Source: Rallus limicola
Lineage: Eukaryota; Chordata; Aves; Gruiformes; Rallidae
Assembly: GCA_022605955.1 (NCBI GenBank)
Contig: JAKCOZ010000014.1
Span: forward strand, 13,460,001-13,524,000
Length of the DNA: 64,000 nt
Direction: 5' to 3'
Shown: one piece after another, positions 12,840 to 25,179 of the stretch
How positions within the stretch are numbered: position 1 is the stretch's first letter
Layout of the letters: each line of letters begins with the position of its first letter
Translations under genes and position numbers: made by a program
The notes under the pieces: model-generated
The model's database searches: none
Told to the model about the DNA's origin: nothing
The model's input: the letters and a program-made list of their open reading frames with translations, nothing else

Positions 12840-13750
12840 AGTATAGTAGGAAAAAGAGAAGGCTGACCTAATTTATGAAGGTCTCAAAATGCCTTTGTCC
12901 AAACCCTTTGTAAACAACAATTAAAGAAGCTAAGCAGGCAAAGAGGAGAAGGAGGAGTAGGAGACAAAGTAGTTGCACAGATCAAAACTGGTGAAGTAAT
13001 ATGAAGCAAAAAGAAAAATGGTTGCTATGGCATGAGGTTATCCGTGGTGTGGCACAAGGTTCCATCCTCAGGCATCTGTTGTTTATCAGCTATCTGGAAA
13101 GTGTTTTGCTCACATTCCAAAATTATTTAAGTTGATCAAGACCAGAGAAACTGTGAAAAACTTTGGAGGCCTTAAGCAAGTTGAATGAATAGAAAATATG
13201 ATGGCAGATGAAATCAAATGCTGGCAAATCTCTTTAGCACACTTTAAAGGAAATCATGGGAGCTGCTGCTTTCCTGTGTTTTAAACTGCCTCTAAGAAAA
13301 AGACCCAAAAAACCACTGTACGTTGATCAAAAAAGACCATTACTCATGAAGCTGTGGTGGAAAAAGTAAGCTGTTACCCTGCTATGCACAAAATATAACA
13401 GTAATAGAACAGAAATACAATAATATATGTCTATGTAGTGTAGTTTAGGTAACTAAATAAATCACCCGTCAGCTGGAACACAGTGCCCAATTTTAATTAC
13501 CCTGATCAAAAAGGGAACAGAATAATTGAGACAAAAATTAGTAGAAACACACTGAAAGAATCTCCTGTGTTTGCCTTAGACAGGAGGGAAATAAGTGGGG
13601 ACACAAGAAAAGAATCACAATAATAAATAACGTGCTCTCGGTTCAAGAACAAGGGAGCGTTCACTGAAATTGAAATTTAGTGGCAATTTCAAAGTGGCAA
13701 TAGGAAACTTTTTCACACAAAGCCAAATTATATATAATTATAATATTAAA
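12840..13750 (+). mobile_element. Ancient CR1 LINE, reverse-transcriptase region remnant
   Basis: A heavily decayed CR1 segment. Near 13,050-13,110 the sequence follows the reverse-transcriptase stretch that runs from the PQG..L region toward F..YIN/D ('tggcacaaggttccatcct', 'tatcagctatctggaaa'). 'atggcagatgaaatcaaatg' near 13,200 matches the stretch after the FADD box. Near 13,640-13,725 it resembles the CR1 3' segment ('ttcaagaacaa', 'aatttcaaagtgg', 'ctttttcacacaaagcc'). Many indels and stops break the frame. It belongs to the old sauropsid type, as does the copy at 1840-2365. Limits are approximate. Confidence 0.65.
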
Positions 13751-14824
13751 TATGAAACAATAAATAATTATTTCAGGGACATGTATCAACCAGCAATTAG
13801 AGGTTTTGGAAACACACTCTTCTACACAGACAACCAACTCCCTAGCAATATATTGCCAGGCTTCTGGCACTTTCTTTGACATATCTAGTACTAGCTGCTG
13901 TTCAAGGTAGGACACTATGCCTTAGATCTGATTTACTCTGGACATTTCTGTAAATAATTATTGGAATAAAAATTATTAGTGCTGCATGGAGTGCATACTG
14001 TCATTGAAGTTATCTGTTGTGTGGTCCAAGTTACACAATCCATTGTTGATGCCAATGTGTGCTAGTACCCTAGTATCAATTCAGCAGATTCCAGGTGCCT
14101 TGAGTTTATTAGTTCTTGCAAATTCAACATGACTACCTGTCTCCAAATCTTATCCTAAGGAAACTTTCACAAACTAGCTTCTTAGCACTTACTTTTCCCC
14201 TCCTTGGTTTGTAGATAGCTAGGATCTAGAGTTAACACAGGTTTAGGAGAAGGTATTGATTCAATCAATCCAGCCCTGAATTTTGTGCCACAGTTTAAGA
14301 GTAGAGGCATTGTAAAGACACTTCAGTTCACCAACTTCTTGTTCCTGTCCAGGAGAACTTGCTCTCCCCATATGCATTACTGAAGTGTGGATATAAGCCA
14401 GAGTAGAAAGGATCACCTGAAATGGCACAAGGGGATGGATCAATCATAAGCTTTTTGAAGCATCCAGGTTTCCTCTGGACCATTATGTTCATGTCATATC
14501 TTCAAAGTCTGTAGCATTAACACTTAACCAAAATAATCTGTTTTACAGCACATCCCACATCCCTGCTCCTGTAGTCACATCTTCAGGGCAGCATTCTGTG
14601 AAAATAATGTATAAATGCCACATGGTCACACCACATACATCCATGTAGCATATTCAACACTTCTGGTCTTTGCTCCACAAAAGCAGTGCAAAATAATGAG
14701 AGATATAAAAAAACATTCATGCTACTAGTCTTTGCCAACAGCTTGGGGTTTATGTTGTGTCTTGCTTTAAACACCACTGCATTCACTGAGACCCACAAAG
14801 AGGGGAAAGTCTTAGTTAAATTTT
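13751..14824. other. Unique noncoding DNA
   Basis: No gene is recognised. The opposing frames at 13,661-13,915 and 14,583-14,997 overlap on both strands and show no family motif. AT-rich start (about 13,725-13,775) with TATAAT-like runs. Confidence 0.55.
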
Positions 14825-15000
14825 ACATACAATCATGGAATAATTTAGGTTGCCTACAGGCCAACCTAAAGCTGCCTAATGGAAGAACACTTAAATCAAA
14901 TCAGACCTGGCTTGTAGGTTATATTGGGTTGTCTAGGACTTTGATCAGTCATGTTCTGAATGTCACATATCGCATAGAGATTCCACGATTAATTTGAGTC
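14825..15000 (-). mobile_element. Decayed CR1 LINE 3' end
   Basis: The start, 'caatcatggaataatttagg', is the reverse complement of a CR1 3' terminus. It is followed by a degenerate copy of the CR1 3' untranslated region, including 'aaatcagacctggctt' near 14,897. It is strongly diverged and has no coding part. Confidence 0.6.
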
Positions 15001-15108
15001 CCTGGTCCAGTGTTTGCACACCCTCACTATGATCTTCTTGATAGCCTTCTACAATGTATGCTTCTTTAGCCATCTTTCTGACCCTCAACTGGATTTTTCT
15101 CCTGCATG

Positions 15109-15640
15109 TCACAGAACCACAGCATAGCTGAGGTTGAAAGTGACCTTTGAAAGTCATCTGATCCAATGCTCCTGCTCAAGTAGGGCCACCTAAAGATGGT
15201 TGCCTAGGACTATGTCCAGACAGATTTGGACATCTCCAAGGATGACAGACACTACAACCTCTTTAGGCAACCCATATCAGACTCAATCACCCTCATAGCA
15301 AAGAAAATAAATCGTTCCTCATGTTTCAGCAAGTGTCCATTGTCTCTTGTCCTGTCATTGGGTGCCACTGAAAAGACCCTGGGTCTGTCTTTGTTGCACC
15401 TTCCCTACAGGCATTTATATACTTTGGTAGGATGCATACCTTACCAAAGTATAGACCCCTAATATACAAATATTTTTCTTCTACCACAGCCCTTCAAACT
15501 GGACATAAGCTTCCAGAAGTCATCTTACAGGTACCAAGTAGTGGAGAACAGTAATTTTCCTCAACTTGCTGCCCACCATTTTACTAATGTGGTATGTGGT
15601 TAGCCTTCATCAGCACACTGTTGACTCCTTATTAAGGGCA
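15109..15640 (-). mobile_element. Decayed CR1 LINE 3' end
   Basis: A second minus-strand CR1. Its 3' end ('tcacagaaccacagcatagc') lies at 15,109, just beyond the previous CR1 piece. It then runs through the 3' untranslated region ('ggacatctccaaggatgaca' near 15,227; 'cattgtctcttgtcctgtca' near 15,338) into the end of the reverse-transcriptase ORF near 15,480-15,630. Frames are broken. A 12-bp-arm hairpin sits inside it at 15,418-15,453. Confidence 0.75.
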
Positions 15641-18289
15641 GGAATGTTATACAAGCATTTTTTATATATGACCACTTAGACACTCATAAATTGGTGAAAA
15701 CACCCAAATCTTCCCATTAGCCCACATACATCTAGTCTGAAATTCCCTGGAGTTTTCTGAAAGAAGTATAGCACATATGCAAAATATGGACCCATCACAC
15801 CTGAATACCAAATACAATATTTGCAGTTTTTATCTTCTTTGGATTGCAATGGATGACCTGCAAAAATTATGACCATGACACTTAACAAATTCTGCAAAAA
15901 AAAAAAAGAAGAAAAAAGGAGTGCTTTACAATGTACCAGGATATATTTGAGAAAAAAACAGCCAAAATTGGCTGTGGATTAACCATTTGTATCCTCTTGC
16001 ATCTCTGTGTGATGTTACATGGGCTAACATGTGAAATTTTCTCCTTCAGAATGAGATCCCAGCATTGTCTGTCCTTGAATGACTTACAGAGATTTAGTAA
16101 AACATCTGCCTTGATGTATGAAGAAGGAAGAAGCCAGCTCTGCTGATGGTGCCTTTTAGGAAATCCTTTACAGTTGAAGTGGAGAATCTGTCCTGTAAAT
16201 GTGAAAGCTCAAGAAGTACACTTTTGCTGAAATTGCAGAAGCAGAGAGGTTGAAGCTAAGCCTGCAAGGGAGATGGGTGGTTCCTTTGTGGTCATGCATT
16301 AGGAGAAGGTAGCAAGACTTGTTGATGTATCAGGAGAAGATGTAAAGAGAGGAACATCTGTAAATATCCCAAATATTGGGGTTCTAGAGCAGAGACTGCA
16401 AAAAAACTGATGCTCTTTCTGTGGCTTTATTTTCAAATCTACCCCACAGCAGGAGGGAGGAAGGTACAAGACAAAAATGGAGGAGAAGAGGATTCTGATA
16501 GGAGGGAAGGCAATGGTGTGACAAAAATGGAAGACTCTACTACTAAAACAAATACATACCCAACAAATATATCTGATGCAAATATAACTGGTGCAAGTCT
16601 GAAGAGGTATGCAAATACCTTCAGTATTTGTCTTTTGTCTCAAAAAAGACAAAACTTTAAAAAAGGTATTCCAAATCATGTGTCATGTTTTGTTTAAACC
16701 TGAGCCCACAGATGTATAGAAAAGAATAGGACATGTCATCTCTCTGACATTTTGCTATTAAGTCAATAAGTAACATTTGCTTCTAGCATGTGGTATAAAC
16801 ACTGGTTCCCAGTTCTTTAATTCTTACTAAGAAACTGAAGTGCATATTTCATCATACCAGTGGTGACATTAATCAGTGGGTGCCACTGTGCACCAGACAC
16901 AAGTAATAGAAGCAGATAAAAAAGAAGAGCAGAAAATTCAGCAATATATTTAAAACTGAAAGCTTATCCATATTTTTAAGAGTAAAACTTTTTCTGTAAC
17001 TGCTAGCAAACACAATGGTCAATAAGGTAAGATCCCCAAGTGATGGTAGTTTTAATTGAAATGAATTATATTTATTTTCATGTCTATTTGATACGTTTAT
17101 CAGATTCGCAGAAAATAAAAATGCAGGCATCTGTGTGGGGTTTTTCTTCACAGATTTAATGTAGTCCCTGTGCAGGTCACTTCAAATATGGTCAAAATTC
17201 AAGGAGTGAAAAAAATGTCACATTTAATTAGGACACTAATAACAGTGGGGAGGTACCTTCCTTTCAAGTTGTTGAGACAAAATTATATGCATTTCATATT
17301 GCTTAGAAAAGGGTATATTCTGAGCTAGACTGTTATGAATCCAGGGCCCTCCACTCAGCTATGCTGGTGTAAACCTTCAGAGACTGAAATCCAGGGGCTG
17401 TCCCAAATCATGCCTTGCACAATGTAATTTTCTGGAGAGAAAGTTCTCTGGAATAAACAAGAAAAGAAGTCCAGTACCATCAGTATAGTTATGTGTGATA
17501 TATAACTACAGGAATGAAACCAGAATCCTGTCCTCAAAATTACAAATATTCCTGCTGAGACTCTTTTCTTGGGATGGAAACAGATGGTTGACGCATCAAG
17601 GCCAGATTTTAATCTCAGCTGCAATCATGTAAATCTGAAGCTGTTTTGCTGAAGACTTTGCAGGGGCTTGTTTTCACAATAGAAAGTGGTCAGTGGCTTA
17701 AGGTATTCCCAATCCTCGGCTTGTTTTCATTGGCATGTTGTCCCCTCAGGGATTTGGGTTAAAATAAAACAATTAATAAAATGTGACTTTTGCAACTTGG
17801 ATCAATTCCCTGATTTAATCCATAAAACTGACTTCCAGCCACTTGCACCAGCACAACTTGGAGGGTGACATCCCATGACAAACACCAGAGCAACTGGGAC
17901 AGGAATATTATTTATTCAACAAACATGAAACTGCAGCCTCGGGAGGTTACCCATGATCTGAGAAACAGCACTGCCATGCAAACCAAGAAGTCAGGCTAGG
18001 AAAGGGAGAGAACAAGTTAGAGGTTCCTTTGGTAAGACAGAGGTTTCTAAATTGTATATACCTGATGAGATTTGCTATGGTTGAGAGCTCAAAGGGAAAT
18101 CAATTAATTTAAAGCCATCCACAGTTATTTTTTATAACCTCAAGGGCACAAGAGTTTCTGAAAGAATAGAAATAGGTAACCACCCCGCTGGTTTGCACAG
18201 GGACAATGAGGAACTGGTAATCATTTTAACTCAACATATGTGTAGGTAGACAACAGGCAGGGCAATCACACTTCATCCCACATATTTGG
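15641..18289. other. Unique noncoding DNA
   Basis: No gene is recognised. A run of 12 A lies at 15,896-15,907, followed by a purine-rich patch. Opposing frames at 16,299-16,697 (up to 126 codons) overlap each other on both strands and have no recognisable domain. The rest is ordinary AT-rich sequence. Confidence 0.5.
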
Positions 18290-18640
18290 CCATCTCCCTA
18301 GTATTATTAGCACTGGTGCCTTTGCAACTGTGTGGTGAGACAGGTCAAAGAGTTGATTCTTCTGAAAACTTCCCACCGTCCTCTCTATCCCTCTCCTCCC
18401 AGCTGGGTTAGTTCTGCTGGATCAAATCCTTAATTTTACTTGCTGTGTGGCCATGAGGACACCAATGCCACACAAGGAAAAAAGAACAAGCAAATGACGT
18501 GAAGGAGGAAAACAGCTCAGCCCAAGCATATTTTTGATAAAATAGGCACGCGATCATATCCAGCAGCTGGCCAGCCTCACTCAGCTCAGTGTATAATCAC
18601 TTAAGATATTTATAAGACCAAGATCTCATAAAAAGAAAAG
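18290..18640. promoter_or_regulatory. Candidate conserved noncoding element
   Basis: Higher-complexity sequence than its flanks, with retained CpGs near 18,378 and 18,548-18,552, a CAGCAGCTGGCCAG-type E-box cluster near 18,560, GCTGGGTTAG near 18,401 and a TTAATTTTA homeodomain-like site near 18,430. No coding frame. The call rests on composition and site density only and is weaker than those at 4.1, 34.0 and 47.4 kb. Confidence 0.28.
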
Positions 18641-20201
18641 CAACAGCTAGGATGCATTTGTTAAGATTAAATCAGGTCAGGCCAACCTAATTTCCACCTA
18701 TGACAAGTAACAGGCCTCTTAGCAAGGTCAGAAGTAGCACTCATGCTATAATTAAACATCACTTACATTCTGCCACTATTTTCTGTGACAATCTTGTAAA
18801 TCGGGTAGGGTAAGATGGCCTGGACAACTAAGTGCTAGATGGAAATATTTAGATGCTAGTTCTCTCTGATAGAAGCTGGAACATAAAATGATGAATCTAC
18901 ATAAGAAATATGAATAAAGTCGAATGAAAATACCATCATCAACTTAGCAGTGATAACTATTTCAGCATTACCATATGGGAGCAATATTTCAAGATAGTCA
19001 GGAGCTAGAAACAACAGGCTTTCTTTGTACTACTTTCATTTGTGACAGAGACATAATGACTAATAAACTGACAGAGTTATATTTCCTGTGTTTGGCCAAC
19101 TGGCATTTCTTTTTCATTCTTGGCTTATAATTCAACTGTCTTAGAACTGTGCCCTTTGTGGCACTGCTTCCCCATCACAGGGACTGATTGTGTTTCAATC
19201 ACATCCCAAGGGAATCCAGTAGGAAAGAACATAAAAAGGACCAACAAAGAAGTAGGACTCCTGTTTCTTCCACAATAACTTAAAATTCATGTTTTAAATA
19301 ATAGTGATCTGACATACCCATTGAAGTCTACTTCTCTTAAAAGCAGCTATATACTTGGTTATATAGAAAAGTACTCACATTTTATGTTTTAAATAAGACT
19401 TTTTAACTATTCTGCTATCTTAAAGCATTATAATATGCTTTCCCTTTCATACAAATATGAAGTCATTTCAATTTGAAAGAGCCATTGTGATTGCTATATT
19501 GATATGGCTGGTGTATTCCTTCACATGGAGATTTAGTTCTTTTCATGAATTTCTAAAATATTTGCAGAAATTTTATATAAATAATAATTAATACCATTTG
19601 CTTAAGCCTAAAGTGAACTCAAAGATTTTTCTAATCACTACATTAGAAACCATTGTCTCTGGAAATGCAGATTATCTTCTGAAGTTGACATGTATGTTCC
19701 AAATCTGTGACATGAGTTTAGTTATCCCTGCTTTTTATATTTCTCAAAGGAATGTCAAAGAATGTCTGTTCTTGTAGCACTTGCAGACAATTCTCCATAG
19801 TCTTTCTGTATCAGCATAATTTAAGGTCAGTTAATTTTTGGTTTAGCTTTTTGGGGTTTTTTGTTAAATCATCACTTAAATTCTAATTCTTTAAGATGGG
19901 ATCGGTCAAATCTTCTGATCTATCTTAACTATTAGATGGCATATAGGTCATATTTTATTTCAGCGCTCTTTAAAGCTGTATAGCTATTTGATCTGAATTG
20001 GTTGTGAGTCCACACACATTTAAGCAGTGTCTATATTAAATACAGGTAAATTTAAGGTTTTTTTAACACAAATATCCCCCCAGTTAACAGTTAAATATTC
20101 TAAGCCCCACTTACATTAAAAACCAGAGAAGATCATCTAAAATTCCCCTGGATATCACACTTTGTTAAACCCACCAGAATTTCTGTGTTCTAGCTACTTT
20201 C

Positions 20202-20271
20202 CCCCTTGGCTCCTCTGATAAATGAGGTTTATCGGAGGAGAGGAGGAACCCCTTGGTTCCTCCGGTAAATG
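20202..20271. repeat. Alternating direct and inverted 23-bp module
   Basis: Segments 20,202-20,224 and 20,249-20,271 match at 20 of 23 positions, and all three differences are transitions. Between them, 20,228-20,240 is the reverse complement of 20,210-20,222 with one mismatch, and 20,240-20,250 pairs with the second direct copy. The order is copy, inverted copy, copy, and the stretch can fold into either of two competing hairpins. Origin unknown; a template-switch duplication is plausible. Confidence 0.8.
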
Positions 20272-21432
20272 CAAGGGTATTACCCCAACACCAAACAGTT
20301 GGGAGCTGTAATTACTGTGGCTAAGAAAAAGATCCCCACAAAGCTTCCACAAAGGGTTTAATGATGAGGTGATCTAATGTAAACTTACATATTAACAGCT
20401 GAATATATGTATCCTTCTACCATTGTGTTGGACAAGCTACAAGGTAACAAAGGTAACTTAGCTGAAAAGATTTCCACCAGCTTTGTGAATGTGCTGCTAA
20501 ACATCCACCAGATACATAAAAACTTCATAAAATAACATGTTTTTATATCTCACACATGCTATACTCTGAGTAGAGAGATTGTGAGTGATGGCACATCATA
20601 TTAGTCACAAGAGGTATTCAAACTGCTTTCTCTATAAAATCAGTATGTCCTTGCCAGCTCATCGTTTACCAAGCAGCCTTCTCACTGGGGTTGACTCTTA
20701 GGTCTGAGTCATTTGTTGTGGGTGAAGTTTTGCATATGAAAATACCTCCAGAATCAGAAAAAAGGTCTCCAACATGAAACCCACAAGTCAGTAATATGTC
20801 CCATTCTTTTCAAAATACCCAGTTGTTAATTTTTCACTGGTGCACACTACTGTGTGTGATAGAAATCAAATTAATAAAAGGCCTGGCAATTCCATAGTGA
20901 TTTTGTATTATATATACTGTATAGTCAGTTATACTGGCTATATGAAAATATCTTTTCTTTACTGTTTGATCTTGCTCTGGTCTGAGTGTGAATGAAGAAC
21001 CAAATCTTTTCCAAGTATGTTTGCTATCACCTCTTTCTGCTCTGCACATCTTTGTGAGACCGAACTTAAAAAAACCCTCTGGAGATCAGAGCAACCACAG
21101 TAACAAAACTCCTCGTCTGTCCATGCCTAAGGTGCACAGTGCCTTCAGCTCCTTCCTGTGGCACAGCAGTGTGTATGGTCTGCACACCCCTTCCATTTCC
21201 ATGGATCAGAAAACACACAGGAGACCCACAAGAAAGCAAACTGACTTTCTCACAGCACACAGAGATGACACATGGAGCTGACACAAGATGGGTGTTGATT
21301 CCAGGTAAAAAGCCCAGTTCCATGTTGATTAAATGTTCCCCAACTACAGCCACCACAGAGCATGGTGATCACAAAGATACCAAAGTGCACTCACGGTGTC
21401 TACTTTTTTAAGCGCAAGACCAAGGTGAAACG

Positions 21433-21486
21433 CAGCTCCTGCTGAAGTCAGCTGGAGTTTTGGCACCGACTTAACAGAATCAGCAT
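21433..21486. repeat. Short palindromic dispersed-repeat remnant
   Basis: The sequence runs 'ctcctgctgaagtcagctgg', then 'agttttggcaccgactt', then 'aacagaatcag'. It resembles a short palindromic motif built around GACTTCA(A/G)TGGG that recurs in amniote genomes; I recognise the pattern but cannot name the family. A better copy is at 46,624-46,688. It could be a miniature DNA-transposon remnant. Confidence 0.4.
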
Positions 21487-22874
21487 TTCATCCTAAGATA
21501 TTTTCTCTGTTACAGGTTAGCAAGGAGGATTGGGAGATTTAAGCCTCTCATCTCTCCAGACTTCATTCGGAAAATAAAAAGTTAGACCCAGGCTCATGAA
21601 GAACTGCAGCTGCAGCACTCAGCTGGCACTCACACACCACAATTTCTCACTCTGTTCTACTGGCAATCTAAAGAGACCAATTTAGTAAAACATTACTCAC
21701 CAATTACACCAGTTTCTAAGGAATTTACTTGGAAAAAACACGAAGTGCACCACCAGTCAAGCCACTGGCTTTTCTTTTTTCCCCTTACCAGTGTTGCCTC
21801 ATTCTGTGTTGCATTAGTCAAAAAAAAGCAATCTTCTGAACAGTTTTCTAACCATGAACTTGCCTTGCATCCTTTCACTTTAACTAATGCCAGCCTGACT
21901 GGTATTTCCCATTTGCAAGGTAATATGAACATTTTACCTTAAAGTATCACAAGAAATCTCCCATGAAATACTGTGTTTTAGCAGAGTTGTGTTTCAGAAT
22001 GCCAGGATTTCTCCCCCACGCTGTTGGTTTTGTTTTTTTTTTTCTTCCTGTTAACTGGCTTGTACAATACAGTATTTTTTTTAATCCTGTGATTTCTGGT
22101 GTCTCCTGCAGATGAAGAGTGTGAGCACACTGCTGGTTTTATGTTGCCTGAAGCCACATCAAAATAATTAACAATTATGTTGCACTCAGCAATTATACTG
22201 CACCGTATACTTTTCAAGGGCTGTGCAAACATTAATTCAGGCTTCACAAATCTCAGTTTTTACAACTTAAATCAGGTCATGTCTGGTTAGTACTCTGAAT
22301 GGAGATCTTCCTTCTTGCCTTCCCTCCCCCAAAATGTACAGAACGGAATTATTTGAGAGATCCAGTGGATGGTACTACCCAGAAAAAGAGGAAACAGACT
22401 CAGAATGCAACTTTCAGAAGATGGAATAGTTTCTCGTTTTTTTATACAGAGCCTGGTTTTGTCAATGCAATTTTAAAAACCTTTTTGAAACAGTAGGAAA
22501 GCCATGTTTGGGTAAGGGAAAACCAACAGCAAACAATAACAAACATAATACAAACAGTTTTGGGGTGGGCGGAAGAAAGGCGCTTTATTTCTGTGATTAC
22601 TTTGGTTTTCAATCTACTGTTACTCTTCTAACAATTCATGACGGCATCACTTCCTGGGCACCACTGACAATGTGGAGATACCCTGATACCAGCCACACCA
22701 GGTGGCTTCTTTCATGTGAACTACAAAACCAATATCTGAACCATTACCAAGTTCCCTCAACATTTTGGACAGTGTTATTGATAGAAATGGTAATACTATT
22801 TACTAGTAAATTTTGTTTTTCACCTGAGTTCTTCCACAACTCAAAATGATATAAATACAAGCGTGGTAAAAATT

Positions 22875-24045
22875 GTAGAATCATAGCATCACAGAATGGC
22901 ATGGGTTGGAAGGGACCCCAAGGATCATAGAGCTCCAACTCCCCTGCCACAGGCAGGGCCACCAACCTCCAGGCCTGGATCTACACCAGGTTGCTGAGGG
23001 CCACATCCAACCTGGCCTTGAACACCTCCAGGGATGGGGTAGCAAACACCTCTCTGGGCAGCCATTTCAGCACCTCACCACTCTCTCTGTAAAGAACTTC
23101 CCCCTAATATCTAATCTAAACATTGCCTCCTTTAGCTTCAATCCATTCCCCCTTGTCCTGCCATTGTCTATCATTTAAAAAAGTTGATTCCCCTCCTGTT
23201 TATAAGTTCCCTTCAGGTACCGGAAGGCTGCAACGAGGCCCCTCCGCAGCCTTCTTGTCTTTAGTCTAAATAATCCCAGCTCCTTCAGCCTCTCCTTGTA
23301 GGGGAGCTGCTCCAGCCCTCTAATCATCCTCATGGCCCTCCTCTGAACCCTCTCCAACAGTTCTACATCTTTCTTGTATTGGAGGCCCCAGATCTGGACA
23401 CAGCACTCCAGGTGGGACCTCATGAGGGCAGAGTAGAGAGGGACGATCCCCTTCCTGTCCCTGCTGACCACCCCTCTCCTGATGGAGCCCAGGATACCAT
23501 TGGCCTTCTGAGCTGCAAGAGCACACTGCTGGCTCATGTTAACGTTCTCATCCACCAGAATCCCCAAGTCCTTCTCAGTAGGGCTGCTCTCAAGGAGCTC
23601 TTCTCCCAGTCTGTATCTACATCTGGGATTCCTCCAGCCCAAGTGCAACACCTTACACTTGGCAGTGTTGAACCTCATTAGGTTCACCCAGGCCCACCTT
23701 TCCAGCCTGTCAAGATCCCTCTGGATGGCTTCCTTTCCTTCTGTGATGTCAACCACACCACTCAGCTTGGTGTCATCCGCAAACTTGCTGAGGGTGCACT
23801 CAATTCCGTTATCGATGTCATTGATAAAGACGTTAAAGAACACCGGTCCAAGACAGACCACTGGGGGATGCAGCCTGTCACTGGCCTCCACCTGGACACA
23901 GACCCATTGACCACCAATCTTTGTCTACGTTCTGCCAACCATTTTCTTACCCACTAGATGGTCCACTGATCAAATCCACATCTCTCCAATTTAGAGATAA
24001 GGATGTGGTGGGGGACCATGTCAAAAAATGCAGAGCTGTTTCTAA
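22875..24045 (-). mobile_element. CR1 LINE, 5'-truncated, best-preserved copy
   Basis: A minus-strand CR1 of about 1.17 kb. Its 3' terminus is at 22,875 ('gtagaatcatagcatcacag' is the reverse complement of the CR1 ATTCTATG-type tail). The 3' untranslated region runs to about 23,175 and the reverse-transcriptase half of ORF2 to about 24,045, where the element is truncated. ORF1, the endonuclease and the N-terminal part of the reverse transcriptase are absent, so it cannot move by itself. It is much less decayed than the copies near 1.9, 13 and 51 kb, so it is a younger avian insertion. Confidence 0.95.
23178..23891 (-). pseudogene. CR1 ORF2 reverse-transcriptase fragment (broken)
   Basis: A 238-codon open frame that encodes the C-terminal half of the CR1 reverse transcriptase, an RNA-directed DNA polymerase that copies CR1 RNA at a nicked target. 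About residues 16-30 read [15 protein letters not shown]; the catalytic FADDTKL motif with its two aspartates lies at about residues 38-44; then come [15 protein letters not shown], the [29 protein letters not shown] stretch (described here in two parts) and [23 protein letters not shown] near the end. The first 14 or so residues are out of the family frame: an apparent one-base loss near 23,847-23,851 breaks the conserved PQG segment just upstream. The start codon is therefore incidental, and the fragment is not a gene. Confidence 0.93.
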
Positions 24046-25179
24046 AAGACACTCGCAAAAACAACCCAATGGATTTAAAATAAACATATTATTAAAATTA
24101 TCGCAGAAAAATTCATATTTTGTCTTAATTAGAAATTCAGACTGCTGGTATTTTATCTCTGCAGTTACTCAGGTTTACTGCATAGAGCAATTTATGCCAA
24201 TCTCCACTTACCTAATGTCACACACTTTGATCAAAAATGAAATGGCTAATAAAGTGGACAGTTAACTTACTTTCATTAGACCTGCAAGCTGATTGAGATT
24301 AATGGGAAATTTCTGACCTCTCAGAGATGCAATTCCAAGCTTGCAGAAGGGTAAAGGAGCTTCACTACAACTCTTGGTATTTTGGTTCTGTTTGTGCCTC
24401 CAGATGACTCCATACTGCTTTAGAACTGCCCAGATTTTAAACTGATGAGGATCATATACAAACTGGAAAAGAAGATGATGGAAATTCAGAGGTTTGATTT
24501 GTAACTATACAATCAGGTTCTCAGTTATTCCAAAGGGTTTTAATGTGAATGAGACTGAAATCCTTACAGCTATTTTTGCTTTAATGAAAACCTAAATTCT
24601 GGAGCACAGATGGCAGTTGAAAAAAAAAGAAGAAAAAGAAACAGCATGACAACCTACTGTAAGGCAACTCACTCCAGTCCTTGGATACAGCAATTTTAAA
24701 GTGTTTTCCGATACTGATGTATAATATTAACAGTTCTGCTGCAGCAGGAAATGCAATGAGACGAATAAACAGCTTTTACGTGAAGTGAACACTTTCCAAA
24801 CCTCCCCTTAGAATGAAGACCACTATGCAGATGCAATTTGTTCTGGTTTCTAGGGTATATTGTATGGCTCATTTAATTCCAGCCATATAGTTCTGTAGTG
24901 TCACATATATTATTTTATGAAAAACAAAGCTGAGTTAAAACACCAGGCACATTATTTTACCTCTTTTGAAAATCTGAAATAAGAGGTGTGAAATTCTGCC
25001 ATTCTTACTCAGCTGTTACCCTTTCAAACTTTCAGAATCCAGTTCTTGCTTTGCTTCAAAAGCCAGACTTGTCCAAATCACTTGCAATCACGAAGTTTTC
25101 CAGACACACAGGTTGGAAAACTAAAGTGCTTTTAACAGCTGTGTCCCAAGTTCAGAATGTAGGTCTCTGCATGCTTTGT
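24046..25179. other. Unique noncoding DNA
   Basis: No gene or named repeat is recognised. The frame running out of the CR1 at 23,921-24,265 has no motif. A-rich patch at 24,620-24,643. Confidence 0.55.

Larger units (their letters stand above)
18641..22874. other. Unique noncoding DNA
   Basis: No gene is recognised. Contents include an alternating repeat module at 20,202-20,271, a short palindromic dispersed-repeat remnant at about 21,433-21,486 and T-rich patches near 19,850 and 22,030. The frames between 20,988 and 21,411 (up to 97 codons) overlap on both strands and show no domain. Confidence 0.5.

Noticed and set aside
16299..16697. Opposing frames of 126 (-) and 95 (+) codons
   Set aside because: They overlap on opposite strands and neither has a domain; both look like chance frames.
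23379..23910. Plus-strand frames of 100 and 124 codons
   Set aside because: They are antisense to the CR1 reverse-transcriptase fragment on the minus strand and follow its codon pattern in reverse.
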